A DNA stretch of 64,000 nt. It comes from Bacteroidota bacterium (GTDB taxonomy: Bacteria > Bacteroidota > Bacteroidia > Chitinophagales > Saprospiraceae). The notes beneath the pieces are model-generated. The model made no database searches. It was given only the letters and a program-made list of their open reading frames with translations, and was not told the DNA's origin. Within the stretch, counting starts at the first letter, position 1, and each line of letters begins with the position of its first letter. This document shows positions 53,598 through 62,790 of this stretch, in pieces. A program made the position numbers and the translations under genes. The DNA is taken from assembly GCA_017858735.1 (NCBI GenBank), contig JAFMBH010000008.1:1-64000 (forward strand), given 5' to 3'.

Positions 53598-55451
53598 ATG
53601 GAAAAAGACAAAAAGAGATCTTCAACCATTTTAATCATTTTCCTGATAGGAACTATCATTCTGATTGCTAAAGCACTGCAACTTCAGGTTATTGACGAGG
53701 GTTTCAGAAACAGAGCCTCTTCAATGGTGGTAGAACGCTATACACAATATCCTTCCCGGGGCCTGATTTATGACCGAAACCGAAAATTACTGGTATATAA
53801 CAATCCTATGTATGACTTACTGGCTACGGTGAAAAGAATTAATCCGGCAATGGATACCAATAGATTTTGTTCTCTTTTAAATATATCGAAAGAAACGTTT
53901 ATAAAAAACTTAGATAAAGACTGGAAAAGCGGGCAATTTTCCAAGAATGTACCTTTTTTATTCTTAAGTAAAATACCCGCAAATATTTATGCTGCCTTTC
54001 AGGAAAATTTACATCTTTTCCCAGGGTTTGATATCACGATTAGAAATGTAAGGGAATATTCTTCTCATTCCGCAGGTCATTTTCTTGGCTATATCAGAGA
54101 GGTTAATGAAAATGAAGTTAAGAATCCTGAAAGTATTTACGTCGCCGGTGATTATGTCGGTGCATCGGGTTTAGAAAAAGTGTACGAAGACGAATTGCGG
54201 GGATTAAAGGGTTACCGATACGTACTTAAAGATAATTTGGGCCGGGAAGAAGGCGTTTTTAAGGATGGATTATTGGATACCAGAGCTATTTCAGGTAAAG
54301 ATTTAATTTCCTCCTTAGATATTGATCTTCAAGAATATGCTGAATCATTAATGGTAAATAAAAGAGGCGCTATTGTAGCTATTGAACCTGAAACAGGCGA
54401 AATTTTAGCCTTGGTCACCTCTCCCGGCTATAACCCAACGCTCATGGCTATTACAAATCCTAACAGAGGGAAATTCTTTCAGTCGCTTCAATTAAATAAA
54501 GATTTACCTCTCTTTGACCGTTCTACCAGTGCACAATATCCTCCAGGGTCTCTTTTCAAACCTTTACTCGCTTTGGTAGCCCTGGAAAAAGAAACCTTGC
54601 AACCCAACAGAACCATATCATGTAATGGTGCTTATTATTTTGGTAGTATGCGATTAACCGGATGCCACAATCATGCTACTTGCCGCACGGTGGCAGCAGG
54701 TATTCAAAATTCATGTAATGCCTATTTTGTTACCGTTTTTAGAGAATTGGTAGATAAATACGGCTTTTATAATCCTTCAAGAGGCCTGGATACCTTAAAT
54801 ACCTATTTAGATCGGTTTGGCTTCGGAAAAAAACTGGATATCGATTTCCCGGGGGAGAAAGCAGGTAACTATCCAAGCTCTACCTTTTATACCGATTGGT
54901 TTAAGAATCCCCGCTGGAACTCCGTGTGGATACGTTCCGTAGGTATCGGACAGGGTGAATTATTGACAACGAACATTCAGCTGGCCAATGCTGCCGCTAT
55001 GATAGCAAATCGTGGCTGGTATTACACGCCCCATATCGTCAAAGGATTTAATGAGGATAATAAACAAATACCCTTAAAATATAGAACAAAGATAAATGTT
55101 GGAATTAAAACACAGCATTTTGAACCTGTGATTGATGGTATGGAAAAAGCACTCTTGGCCGGAACAGCAAAAAGTGGTTTTATTGTCGATATTCCTATCT
55201 GTGGAAAAACGGGAACCGCAGAAAATCCTTCAGGAAAGGATCACTCTATTTTCTTTTGCTTTGCCCCTAAAGTAGCTCCTAAAATTTCCCTTTCCGTGTA
55301 CATTGAAAATGCTGGTTTTGGTGGAACTTATGCCACCCCTATCGCCAGTTTAATCATTGAAAAATATTTAAAAGGAGAAATCAGAGGCGACGATAGAAAA
55401 AATTTAGAGAAAAGAATGATGGAAGCTAATTTGCTAAACGTAAAGCCATAA
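53598..55451 (+). CDS. mrdA: Penicillin-binding protein 2 (transpeptidase of the elongasome)
   Basis: 617 residues: an N-terminal TM (about 9-27), the PBP dimerisation domain (RGLIYDRNRKLLVYNNP at about 54 on), and the transpeptidase domain with the three catalytic motifs: SLFK in QYPPGSLFKPL (SxxK), SCN in QNSCNAYF (SxN) and KTG in CGKTGTAENPSG. It cross-links peptidoglycan during lateral growth. A RodA gene is normally next; here the stop overlaps the capA start (TAATG) and no rodA follows. Confidence 0.95.
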   Translation: MEKDKKRSSTILIIFLIGTIILIAKALQLQVIDEGFRNRASSMVVERYTQYPSRGLIYDRNRKLLVYNNPMYDLLATVKRINPAMDTNRFCSLLNISKETFIKNLDKDWKSGQFSKNVPFLFLSKIPANIYAAFQENLHLFPGFDITIRNVREYSSHSAGHFLGYIREVNENEVKNPESIYVAGDYVGASGLEKVYEDELRGLKGYRYVLKDNLGREEGVFKDGLLDTRAISGKDLISSLDIDLQEYAESLMVNKRGAIVAIEPETGEILALVTSPGYNPTLMAITNPNRGKFFQSLQLNKDLPLFDRSTSAQYPPGSLFKPLLALVALEKETLQPNRTISCNGAYYFGSMRLTGCHNHATCRTVAAGIQNSCNAYFVTVFRELVDKYGFYNPSRGLDTLNTYLDRFGFGKKLDIDFPGEKAGNYPSSTFYTDWFKNPRWNSVWIRSVGIGQGELLTTNIQLANAAAMIANRGWYYTPHIVKGFNEDNKQIPLKYRTKINVGIKTQHFEPVIDGMEKALLAGTAKSGFIVDIPICGKTGTAENPSGKDHSIFFCFAPKVAPKISLSVYIENAGFGGTYATPIASLIIEKYLKGEIRGDDRKNLEKRMMEANLLNVKP

Positions 55452-56623
55452 TGAAACATACCTTTCTTCTTTTATTAGGCATCACCTTAAACTTACAGGT
55501 TCATTGTCAAGTATTTACAGAAAAACTAAAACTTATTTTCGCTGGTGATATTATGGGTCATAGTACCCAGATTAAAGCTGCATTGTTACCTGATGGTACC
55601 TATGACTACCATCATTGCTTCAAATACGTTGCTCCAATATTAAAACAGGCAGATCTGGCCATTGGAAATTTAGAATTCACCCTTCCAGGTAAACCTCCCT
55701 ACTCAGGTTATCCACAATTCCGCAGCCCCGACGCCGTCGCTGTTGCCTTAAAAGAAGCAGGGTTCGATATGATGGTAACAGCTAATAATCATTCTAATGA
55801 TGCTGGTAAGACAGGGGTTGAAAACACCATCCACACCCTTCGAAACCTGGGTTTTCACCAGACTGGCACTTTTCTGGACAGCATGGACCGATCTTTGAAT
55901 TATCCCCTGCTAATCCAGCATGGAAATTTTAAACTGGCCTTTCTGAACTATACTTATGGGACAAATGGCATTCCCACTAAACCACCTGTCATTGTCAACC
56001 TATTAGATGAAAAACAGATGGCAGCAGATATGGAAAAGGCAAGAGCTGCCAATCCAGATGCTATTATTGTTATGGTGCATTGGGGAAATGAATACCAACT
56101 GGTTGAAACCTCTTATCAACGCCAACTGGCACAAAAATTATTCCTTTGGGGCGCTAAAGTCGTCATTGGCTCTCATCCTCATGTGGTTCAATCCATTGAA
56201 CTAACGACCCAAACTGATTCCATTAGAAAGGGAGAACTAACAGTGGTTGCCTATTCGTTGGGGAATTTTATTTCCGGGCAGATAAAAACCTATACAGATA
56301 TTGGTGCAATGGTAGAAGTCGAACTTGAAAAAGAATTGCCTTTTGGATCCACTTGTATAACACGAACCCAATATATTCCCGTTTTCAGGTATGTTCACAG
56401 AGCGCCTGCCTCCGTTAAATATTATACGCTCCCCGCTACGTTATTCAGTGAATTAAATCAACGGGATCCTTTTCCTATTCCCGCTTATATTAAGGAAAAA
56501 TTAAAACAGGACTTAAAAATAATAAGACCCATCCTTTCTAAACATGGGATTCCCGAAAAACCTGTTTTTCCCAATTTGATTCTTCCACCGATAATGAAAA
56601 TGGAAACTCAAAAAATAAATTAA
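55451..56623 (+). CDS. CapA/PgsA-family metallophosphatase-like exported protein
   Basis: 390 residues with a signal peptide (HTFLLLLGITLNLQVHCQ). CapA family markers: IFAGDIMGHS (about 28-37), AIGNLEFTLPG, ANNHSNDAG, VHWGNEY and GSHPHVVQ, which form the metal-dependent phosphoesterase-like site. Family members include PgsA of poly-gamma-glutamate synthesis, but most Bacteroidota homologues have no known substrate. There are no pgsB/C genes here, so poly-glutamate production is not implied. Its place between mrdA and folA suggests an envelope-linked role. It is coupled to mrdA by a one-base overlap. Confidence 0.82.
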   Translation: MKHTFLLLLGITLNLQVHCQVFTEKLKLIFAGDIMGHSTQIKAALLPDGTYDYHHCFKYVAPILKQADLAIGNLEFTLPGKPPYSGYPQFRSPDAVAVALKEAGFDMMVTANNHSNDAGKTGVENTIHTLRNLGFHQTGTFLDSMDRSLNYPLLIQHGNFKLAFLNYTYGTNGIPTKPPVIVNLLDEKQMAADMEKARAANPDAIIVMVHWGNEYQLVETSYQRQLAQKLFLWGAKVVIGSHPHVVQSIELTTQTDSIRKGELTVVAYSLGNFISGQIKTYTDIGAMVEVELEKELPFGSTCITRTQYIPVFRYVHRAPASVKYYTLPATLFSELNQRDPFPIPAYIKEKLKQDLKIIRPILSKHGIPEKPVFPNLILPPIMKMETQKIN

Positions 56624-56626
56624 ACG

Positions 56627-57124
56627 ATGCGCATTTCAGCTATTGTAGCCATTTCCGATAATCTCGCCATAGGTGAAAAAGATATGATTCCCTGGTATCT
56701 TCCTATTGATTTGAAATATTTTAGGGATATAACCATCGGGCATACGGTGATTATGGGACGTAAAACATTTGATTCTATTGGGAAAGCTCTGCCAAAAAGG
56801 AATAATATTGTAATTACCTCCGATCCATTTTTAATTTCTTCCCAATTCCATACCGTCCATTCTATAAATGAAGCGTTGGATCTGGCGCTAAGCCAAGGTG
56901 AAACAGAGGCATTTATCATCGGCGGTGGCCAGATATATAAACAATCATCTTCCCTTTGGGACCGAATGTATATCACTAAAGTTAATACAACTATTCCTGA
57001 GGCGGATACCTTTTTTCCCATTTGGGATGAAAAAGAGTGGCAATGTGTTTCTGAAAAGGTCAATCTTCCTGATGAAAAAAATAAATTCCAAAGTCAATTC
57101 CTCATTTATGACCGAATAGCTTAA
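56627..57124 (+). CDS. folA: Dihydrofolate reductase
   Basis: Reduces dihydrofolate with NADPH to regenerate tetrahydrofolate. 165 residues with the full family pattern: ISAIVAISDNLAIGEKDMIPWYLPIDLKYF (substrate Asp in PIDL), GHTVIMGRKTFDSIG (NADPH), and IIGGGQIYKQ. It sits 3 bp after capA. The usual thyA partner is absent, but folA is often found alone. Its 3' end overlaps the convergent sterol-desaturase gene by 4 bp. Confidence 0.95.
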   Translation: MRISAIVAISDNLAIGEKDMIPWYLPIDLKYFRDITIGHTVIMGRKTFDSIGKALPKRNNIVITSDPFLISSQFHTVHSINEALDLALSQGETEAFIIGGGQIYKQSSSLWDRMYITKVNTTIPEADTFFPIWDEKEWQCVSEKVNLPDEKNKFQSQFLIYDRIA

Positions 57125-58395
57125 GCCTCGGAAACCTTAACAAGCTGCCTGTTCTTGTCTAAAAAGGTAAAATAATAAGTGACCCCTGCGGATAGCAACA
57201 AATAACTTAATACGAGGGAAGCATAAATGCCGGAAGCACCAAACCAACCCGCGAAATAAAATAAGATGAGCACTCCAGTCATTAATTTTAATACATCCCA
57301 TCCAAAAGCTTGTTTACTTCCATCCATAAGTTCTGAATATGCAAATATCTGAAGGATCAGAAAACCTCCATAAATAAATATATGAGGTTTACCAATGTCC
57401 GCCAGGTTTGCAAACAAATAATACATGAATATTAAGGTGACTGCAACCTGTATCCATAACCAAACCATTAGAAGAGGCGAGGAACTTGTTTCATATTTAT
57501 CGAATTGATAAGGATCTTTTATTTTTTCAACCGGATATTTTTCTATTACATCATCTGGACGCCAACCTGTGGGTTTAAACCAAATGAGCCATTTATTTTT
57601 CCAGCTTTTGGTGTGAATGGCATCCTGAATCAATAGGGTAAGATGTTTGAAGTTAATCCTTATCGGATTCCATGTTTTCATAGGTCTTGTGATACCATAC
57701 ACTGGTGGCACTTCGTCTAACTCTTCTTGAAAAGTACCAAATAACTTATCCCAGATAATAAATATCTGACCATGATTCTTATCAAGATATATTGGGTTTA
57801 TGGCATGATGAACTCTATGATGAGAAGGGGTGACAATAATCTTTTCAAGAAAGCCCAATTTTCCAATGTGAACGGTGTGGTACCAAAACTGTAAGAAAAA
57901 ATGGATAGGAGTTACTATGGCGACAACCTGGGCGGGAATACCCAGAATAGCTGCCGGCAATAGAATAAAAGTGAATAAATTTACAAATTGAGCCACTGGC
58001 TGTCTTAACGCACAAGCCAGATTAAATTCTTCACTACTGTGATGGATAGCATGTTTGTTCCAAAAGAAATTGATGGAGTGCGCCAGCCGATGGGTACAAT
58101 AGCCATAAAAATCAAGGATAACAAAAGTGGTAATATAAAGTAACGGCGTCGATTTTATCTCAAAAATAGCTAGTTTTGATACCATAAAACCATAAGAAAC
58201 AATAACAAATACGATACCTAATGCATCCTTAATTGAATTTGAAAAACCAGCACTGAGACTCGAAATTAAATCCATTTGCTTGAATGGCTCTTTTTTAAAA
58301 TACCAGGCGTACGTTTTCTCAAGTAAAACGAAAAACAAAAAAATTGGAATAATATACATTAAGATTATTCCATAATTTCCTAGTTGACCCCTCAT
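57121..58395 (-). CDS. Sterol desaturase/fatty-acid hydroxylase superfamily membrane protein
   Basis: 424 residues. Membrane di-iron hydroxylase with eight-histidine-type motifs: HRLAH (HxxxH), HAIHH (HxxHH) and HHRVHH, followed by the LDKNHGQ segment and FGTF typical of the family. Helices lie at about 12-35, 50-75, 80-105 and 150-180; the C-terminal 140 residues hold four more hydrophobic helices. This extended layout resembles alkylglycerol monooxygenase-like (AGMO) members as much as sterol desaturases, so the substrate could be a lipid such as an alkyl- or acyl-glycerol or a carotenoid. Monocistronic, divergent from a Rossmann-fold gene. Confidence 0.85.
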   Translation of the reverse strand: MRGQLGNYGIILMYIIPIFLFFVLLEKTYAWYFKKEPFKQMDLISSLSAGFSNSIKDALGIVFVIVSYGFMVSKLAIFEIKSTPLLYITTFVILDFYGYCTHRLAHSINFFWNKHAIHHSSEEFNLACALRQPVAQFVNLFTFILLPAAILGIPAQVVAIVTPIHFFLQFWYHTVHIGKLGFLEKIIVTPSHHRVHHAINPIYLDKNHGQIFIIWDKLFGTFQEELDEVPPVYGITRPMKTWNPIRINFKHLTLLIQDAIHTKSWKNKWLIWFKPTGWRPDDVIEKYPVEKIKDPYQFDKYETSSSPLLMVWLWIQVAVTLIFMYYLFANLADIGKPHIFIYGGFLILQIFAYSELMDGSKQAFGWDVLKLMTGVLILFYFAGWFGASGIYASLVLSYLLLSAGVTYYFTFLDKNRQLVKVSEA

Positions 58396-58573
58396 ATTTT
58401 TAAAAAATTGAGCTAAATAAAGTCTTAAAATCCAAAAACAAAGTTAATGGAATATTTTATTAAAAACCTAAAAAAAAATCCTTGTGTTAAATAACTCATT
58501 ATGTAAAACTAAAGACGTTTAACAGAACAAACAACTACATTTTGATGTAATTATGATATAAAAAAAGAAGTTA

Positions 58574-59230
58574 ATGAAAAAGAAAAATGTAGCTATTATA
58601 GGCGCAACAGGTTTAATTGGCAATCAGTTGTTAAGCCTTCTCTTAAAAGATAGCCATTTTGCTGACATCTATGTGATAACGCGACGTGACTTGGTGTTTG
58701 ATGATGAAAGAGTTAAAAACATAGTCATTGATTTTTCTGACGATTTGTCTTTTAAAAATGCGCTAAGTTCTTGCGACGTTGTATTTTGTTCGGTCGGAAC
58801 TACCCAGAAACAAGTAAATGGGGATAAAGTAGCCTACCGAAAAATCGATGTTGATATACCTGAAAAGGCCGCTCAATTTTGTGAAGAAAACGGGGGAACG
58901 ACCTTTTTATTGGTTTCTTCCGTGGGTGCGGACAGTAAAAGCGGAAATTTCTACCTGGCATTAAAAGGTGAAGTTGAAGATTATGTAGTTAAGAGAAATA
59001 TACCTTCTATAACTATTTTTCGCCCATCCCTTTTATTAGGGAATAGAAAAGAATTCAGATTTGGCGAAATCATTTCTACCCTTTTCATGAAACCACTCGC
59101 CTTTTTAGTTCCTTCTATATACAAACCTATCGAGGCGGCACAAGTGGCAAAATCTATGTATCATGCGGCAATTTCAAATAGACCAGGCGTTCATATTTAT
59201 CACTTTGCTGAAATGAATACTGCTTTCTGA
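58574..59230 (+). CDS. NAD(P)-binding Rossmann protein (atypical SDR, HTATIP2-like)
   Basis: 218 residues with a GATGLIGNQLL nucleotide-binding motif at the N-terminus. It belongs to the atypical/extended SDR group similar to CC3/HTATIP2 (SVGTTQKQ near 78-85, SSVGADSKSGNFYLALKGEVE near 115-135). This set combines Ser in SSVGADS and a Y-x-x-x-K at YLALK (Tyr-Leu-Ala-Leu-Lys). It probably binds NADP; its substrate is unknown. No genetic neighbour suggests a pathway. Confidence 0.8.
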   Translation: MKKKNVAIIGATGLIGNQLLSLLLKDSHFADIYVITRRDLVFDDERVKNIVIDFSDDLSFKNALSSCDVVFCSVGTTQKQVNGDKVAYRKIDVDIPEKAAQFCEENGGTTFLLVSSVGADSKSGNFYLALKGEVEDYVVKRNIPSITIFRPSLLLGNRKEFRFGEIISTLFMKPLAFLVPSIYKPIEAAQVAKSMYHAAISNRPGVHIYHFAEMNTAF

Positions 59231-59304
59231 CAAGTTGGATTTCGCGATATTTGTCCTTTGAAACCATTTAAAATAGGAGGAAATTACAGGCAAAATAAAT
59301 TATC

Positions 59305-60588
59305 ATGCGTGAAGATTTCCTCCATTTTGTCTGGCAATACCAACAATTTAACACTCATTCCTTAACAACCACACAGGGACATCCGCTGACTATTTTAAGG
59401 GTAGGGAAATTAAATAGCCATGCCGGGCCTGATTTTTATGAGGCTCACCTTATCTTAGATGATGTCAGGTGGATTGGGCAGGTTGAAATACATCTGACCA
59501 CCTCAGATTGGTTAAAACATGGTCACGCGGGTAACTTGCACTACAATAATGTGATTCTTCATGTTGTCTATGAGGAAACTATCAAAATTTATCGCACCGA
59601 TGGCTCAGAAATACCTTGCCTGGTCTTAAAGGATAGGATTTTCCCAAATTTATCCCTGCTATTCAACCAACTCATCACCCATAAGGATAAGCTTCCCTGT
59701 TCCTTTCACTGGCCTCATGTTTCACCCCTTGTAAAACGAAAATGGCTGGAAACCCTTTCTATAGAGCGGATAGAATCAAAAACGGCTATCTTAAAAGAAC
59801 ATTACACCCTATTAAACGGAGATTGGGAACAGCTTGCTTTTCAACGTCTTGCCTATAATATGGGTCTTATTGTCAATACCGAACCCTTCCTGCAGGTGGC
59901 GAGAAGCATAGATATTAAAAAACTACAGCGATTGCAAAATCTTTTCCAGATTGAGGCTATTTTATTTGGTCAGGCCAATCTTTTGGGTGAAGAGGAAGAA
60001 GTACTGTCGGACGAATATCAAATAAAATTAAAAGATGAGTACCTTTTTCAAAAACAAAAATATGATTTAACTCCTATTCCCCGAGGGCAATGGCGATATA
60101 TGAGAATGAGACCTTCCGGTTTTCCTGAAAAGCGAATGGCTGCGTTGGCGGGTTTCATTTTTCAAACAGAACATATCAAAAGTAAAATTATTCAGTTACG
60201 GAGCAAAGCAGAACTCTATGCCTTTTTTGATATTCGCACTTCCCTTTATTGGAAAAATCATTTTAGATTTGGCAAAATGTCAACCCAAACGAGTGCTGGA
60301 GCAGGACACGATTTAATACAGCGAATAGCCATAAACTTTGTTATTCCATTTCAATTCCTATTTTCAGAAATTTACCAGCTTCCCAATGTTAAAGAACATG
60401 CCATTGATCTATTAAATGATCTTGAAGCTGAAGATAACCTCCTGATACGTGATTGGAAAAAAATGGGTATTATTCCCATTTCAGCCGCAGAAAGCCAAAG
60501 TTTGATCCATTTGAAAAACGAGTATTGTGATAAACGACGTTGTCTTTCTTGTTCTATCGGCCATGCCATCCTACGCGGAAATACCTGA
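59305..60588 (+). CDS. DUF2851-family protein
   Basis: 427 residues, soluble, no signal peptide. The N-terminal block REDFLHFVWQYQQFN, then SHAGPDFYEAHLIL and VEIHLTTSDWLKHGH, is the DUF2851 signature with conserved Asp/Glu and His positions that recall the PD-(D/E)xK nuclease-like core (GPDFxxA, ...VEIHxxxSDW...H). The C-terminus has a cysteine pair, CDKRRCLSCSIG, similar to a small zinc site. The function is unproven. A purine-rich AGGAGG lies 24 bases before the ATG, too far to be a normal ribosome site. It overlaps the convergent nucleotidyltransferase by 18 bp. Confidence 0.8.
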   Translation: MREDFLHFVWQYQQFNTHSLTTTQGHPLTILRVGKLNSHAGPDFYEAHLILDDVRWIGQVEIHLTTSDWLKHGHAGNLHYNNVILHVVYEETIKIYRTDGSEIPCLVLKDRIFPNLSLLFNQLITHKDKLPCSFHWPHVSPLVKRKWLETLSIERIESKTAILKEHYTLLNGDWEQLAFQRLAYNMGLIVNTEPFLQVARSIDIKKLQRLQNLFQIEAILFGQANLLGEEEEVLSDEYQIKLKDEYLFQKQKYDLTPIPRGQWRYMRMRPSGFPEKRMAALAGFIFQTEHIKSKIIQLRSKAELYAFFDIRTSLYWKNHFRFGKMSTQTSAGAGHDLIQRIAINFVIPFQFLFSEIYQLPNVKEHAIDLLNDLEAEDNLLIRDWKKMGIIPISAAESQSLIHLKNEYCDKRRCLSCSIGHAILRGNT

Positions 60589-61305
60589 AATCATAGATAA
60601 TAATCCCTCCGCCTTTTCAATGGCATTCGGCTTACCAACATCTTCCCAAATATCCCCAGTATGATCAAATGCTCCTATTCTCCTGTTTGATGCGACAGAT
60701 AAATAAAAAGGCATAATTGGGAATATTTCTTCTTCCGGCATTAATTCAAAAATTTCAGGATTAATGACATGGATACCACTAAAGGAATAGAACGTTGGAT
60801 TTTCTATGGCCCGGGAAATAATTTCTTCGCCCGTTTGATGATTTCTCCATCCACTTAATAAATTTTGATCATTGAACATCATTTGCCTGGAAGATTCTCT
60901 TGTTTGAACGGCCAGTGTAGCCAAAAAGGAATGTTCCTGATGAAATTTAACCATTTCAGCCAAATTTAGACTAGTAACAATATCTGCATTAACCACTAAA
61001 AACGGTTCGTCTTTCAGAAACCAGGCAGCATTTTTTAAGCCTCCTCCTGTGTCAAGAAGTATTTTTTCTTCGTTAGAAATATGGATTTCAATGTCAAAAT
61101 TATTTTTTTCCTCAAGAAATGCCATTATTTTGTCAGCAAAGTGATGCACATTAATAATTATTTCATTGAAACCATAGAATTTTAATCTTCTAATGGCCAA
61201 TTCCAATAAGGGAATACCATTCAAGGGAACTAAAGCTTTAGGAATATTGTTGGTTAGAGGTCGCAACCTGGTTCCCAGTCCTGCGGCAAAAATCATGGCT
61301 TTCAT
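60571..61305 (-). CDS. Sugar-phosphate nucleotidyltransferase (HddC/MurU-like)
   Basis: 244 residues from ATG 61305 (an ATG at 61311 would add two). The pyrophosphorylase signature is MIFAAGLGTRLRPLT with the KALVPLNG lysine; the catalytic Asp is in LVVNADIVT, and TGGGLKNA is near the front. The group activates sugar-1-phosphates with NTP: HddC makes GDP-D-glycero-alpha-D-manno-heptose and MurU makes UDP-MurNAc. This organism has gmhA and an HddA-like kinase, so a heptose role is possible, but it is over 50 kb away. It is divergent from lpxK with only about 34 bp between starts. Confidence 0.78.
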   Translation of the reverse strand: MKAMIFAAGLGTRLRPLTNNIPKALVPLNGIPLLELAIRRLKFYGFNEIIINVHHFADKIMAFLEEKNNFDIEIHISNEEKILLDTGGGLKNAAWFLKDEPFLVVNADIVTSLNLAEMVKFHQEHSFLATLAVQTRESSRQMMFNDQNLLSGWRNHQTGEEIISRAIENPTFYSFSGIHVINPEIFELMPEEEIFPIMPFYLSVASNRRIGAFDHTGDIWEDVGKPNAIEKAEGLLSMISGISA

Positions 61306-61339
61306 ATACATTGCATTTCGGAATAAAGATAACAGTAAA

Positions 61340-62407
61340 ATGCTTCAACATCTATTCGTTCGATTTCTTTTACTCCCATTATCTCTACTTTATGGATTTG
61401 GGGTGAGTATTCATAGATTTTTATATCTTACAGAAATAATCAAACCATTAAAATTTAGCCTCCCTATTTTATCCATTGGGAATTTATCCGTTGGAGGTTC
61501 AGGAAAAACGCCCCATGTGGAGTACCTCGTTCATTATTTAAAAAATTATGTTCAGGTAGGGATCTTAAGCAGAGGGTACAACAGGAAAAGTACAGGATTC
61601 ATTTGGGTTGAACCCTATTTAAAATCAGATGAAGCCGGTGACGAACCTTTACAAATCAAAAGTAAATTTCCCGATGTTTCTGTTGCTGTTTGTGAAAGCA
61701 GAGTAAGTGGCGTTTCTGAAATGGTCGCTATAAATCCTGCTTTACAAGTGATTTTACTTGATGACGCTTTTCAACACAGAGCCATAAAACCTGAACTCGA
61801 TATTATACTGACTACCTTTCAGCAACCCTTTTTTTCCGATTATCTGTTACCCTTTGGAAGACTAAGAGAATGGAGAAATGCTTACAAAAGGGCTGATGTG
61901 TTGATCGTCAGTAAATGTCCTGAAAGATTAACGGAGGAAATCAGGGAAGATTATTTAAGTAAAATAAATCCATTACCCCATCAGAAAGTATATTTTTCCT
62001 CCTTCAAATATGGAAATCCTTATCACTTGTTTAATCCGGAAATAAAATGGTTACCTCATCAGCTCCCCTCTGTTTTATTGGTAACAGCCATTGCGTCTGT
62101 TCAATATTTAGAGGATTATTTAAAACCACGAACCTCCTCCTTAGTGCATCAGGTACATGAAGATCATCACTATTTCACCCACTACGAAATGGCACAACTT
62201 CGAAAAAAGCTGGATGAAATGGAAGGTTCCCAAAAAATCATCCTCACCACAGAAAAAGATGCCACCCGCATGTGGTTACACAAAGATTTTATAGAAAAAG
62301 AGAATCTTCCCATCTTCGTTTTGCCTGTAGCGGTAGTTTTTCATGGAAATGATGGCGACCTTTTCAACGAACAAATCAAACAATGCTTACTGGATTTTCA
62401 ATCGTAA
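61340..62407 (+). CDS. lpxK: Tetraacyldisaccharide 4'-kinase
   Basis: Inner-membrane kinase that phosphorylates the 4' position of the lipid A precursor. 355 residues from ATG 61340 (MLQHLFVRFLLLPLSLLYG), chosen because the N-terminal amphipathic/TM helix matches the family; earlier in-frame starts lie in the opposite gene. Walker A is GGSGKTPH (about 52-59), followed by GILSRGYNRKS and the aspartate-rich LDDAFQHRAI. It is the second lipid A gene in the window, after lpxH. Confidence 0.93.
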   Translation: MLQHLFVRFLLLPLSLLYGFGVSIHRFLYLTEIIKPLKFSLPILSIGNLSVGGSGKTPHVEYLVHYLKNYVQVGILSRGYNRKSTGFIWVEPYLKSDEAGDEPLQIKSKFPDVSVAVCESRVSGVSEMVAINPALQVILLDDAFQHRAIKPELDIILTTFQQPFFSDYLLPFGRLREWRNAYKRADVLIVSKCPERLTEEIREDYLSKINPLPHQKVYFSSFKYGNPYHLFNPEIKWLPHQLPSVLLVTAIASVQYLEDYLKPRTSSLVHQVHEDHHYFTHYEMAQLRKKLDEMEGSQKIILTTEKDATRMWLHKDFIEKENLPIFVLPVAVVFHGNDGDLFNEQIKQCLLDFQS

Positions 62408-62462
62408 CCTAGTTATTTACTAAAGTTTCGAAGCAAATTATCGTATCATTTTGTAAGGACAT

Positions 62463-62537
62463 TTAATGCTGGAAAAATGAATTTAACCCATATTTTTTCA
62501 ACTAATTATCTTATTTTCTATCCGTTTCCAGCATTAA
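62463..62537. repeat. Long-loop 13-bp inverted repeat downstream of lpxK
   Basis: TTAATGCTGGAAA (62463-62475) is the exact complement of TTTCCAGCATTAA (62525-62537), with 49 bases between. It could be a protein-binding dyad, a stem of a small RNA or a decayed mobile-element end. Confidence 0.6.
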
Positions 62538-62704
62538 TTTCAATTAAATAATAACCTTGTTCTGTTGCATTTTTGACTGATTTGGAATTTTGTATTTAAC
62601 TCACTAAAAATTAACAAGTTATGTTCAAAAATACAATTTTTTTTCATAATTTTATTTTGCTGATTATCAGTTTTTTAGCAACTCCGAAAATTTATTTACT
62701 CATC

Positions 62705-62750
62705 AAAAAAGGCAAAACACAGGAAATAATTCCCAAGTTTTGCCTTTTTT
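62705..62750. terminator. Bidirectional intrinsic terminator
   Basis: Arms AAAAAAGGCAAAAC (62705-62718) and GTTTTGCCTTTTTT (62737-62750) pair over 14 bp around an 18-nt loop that contains a smaller GGAA/TTCC stem. It serves the reverse-strand tricorn-type gene and any forward read-through from lpxK. Confidence 0.9.
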
Positions 62751-62790
62751 AATAAGCATAAATTAAACCTACGTGAGAAAAATACGATAA

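Larger units (their letters stand above)
62408..62790. other. 383-bp gap between lpxK and the tricorn-type gene
   Basis: Very AT-rich spacer. It holds a 13-bp perfect inverted repeat with a long loop (62463-62537) and a bidirectional hairpin terminator (62705-62750). A 43-codon frame at 62621-62752 runs through the terminator and is not annotated. No tRNA or other RNA gene is seen. Confidence 0.7.

Noticed and set aside
59275-59280. AGGAGG before DUF2851 as a ribosome-binding site
   Set aside because: It is 24 bases from the ATG, far beyond normal spacing, and no in-frame start codon lies closer.
62621-62752. 43-codon frame with a hydrophobic, signal-like N-terminus in the lpxK-tricorn gap
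   Set aside because: It runs straight through both arms of the terminator hairpin, and the last third is simply the translated hairpin. At most it could be a remnant of a signal-peptide region.
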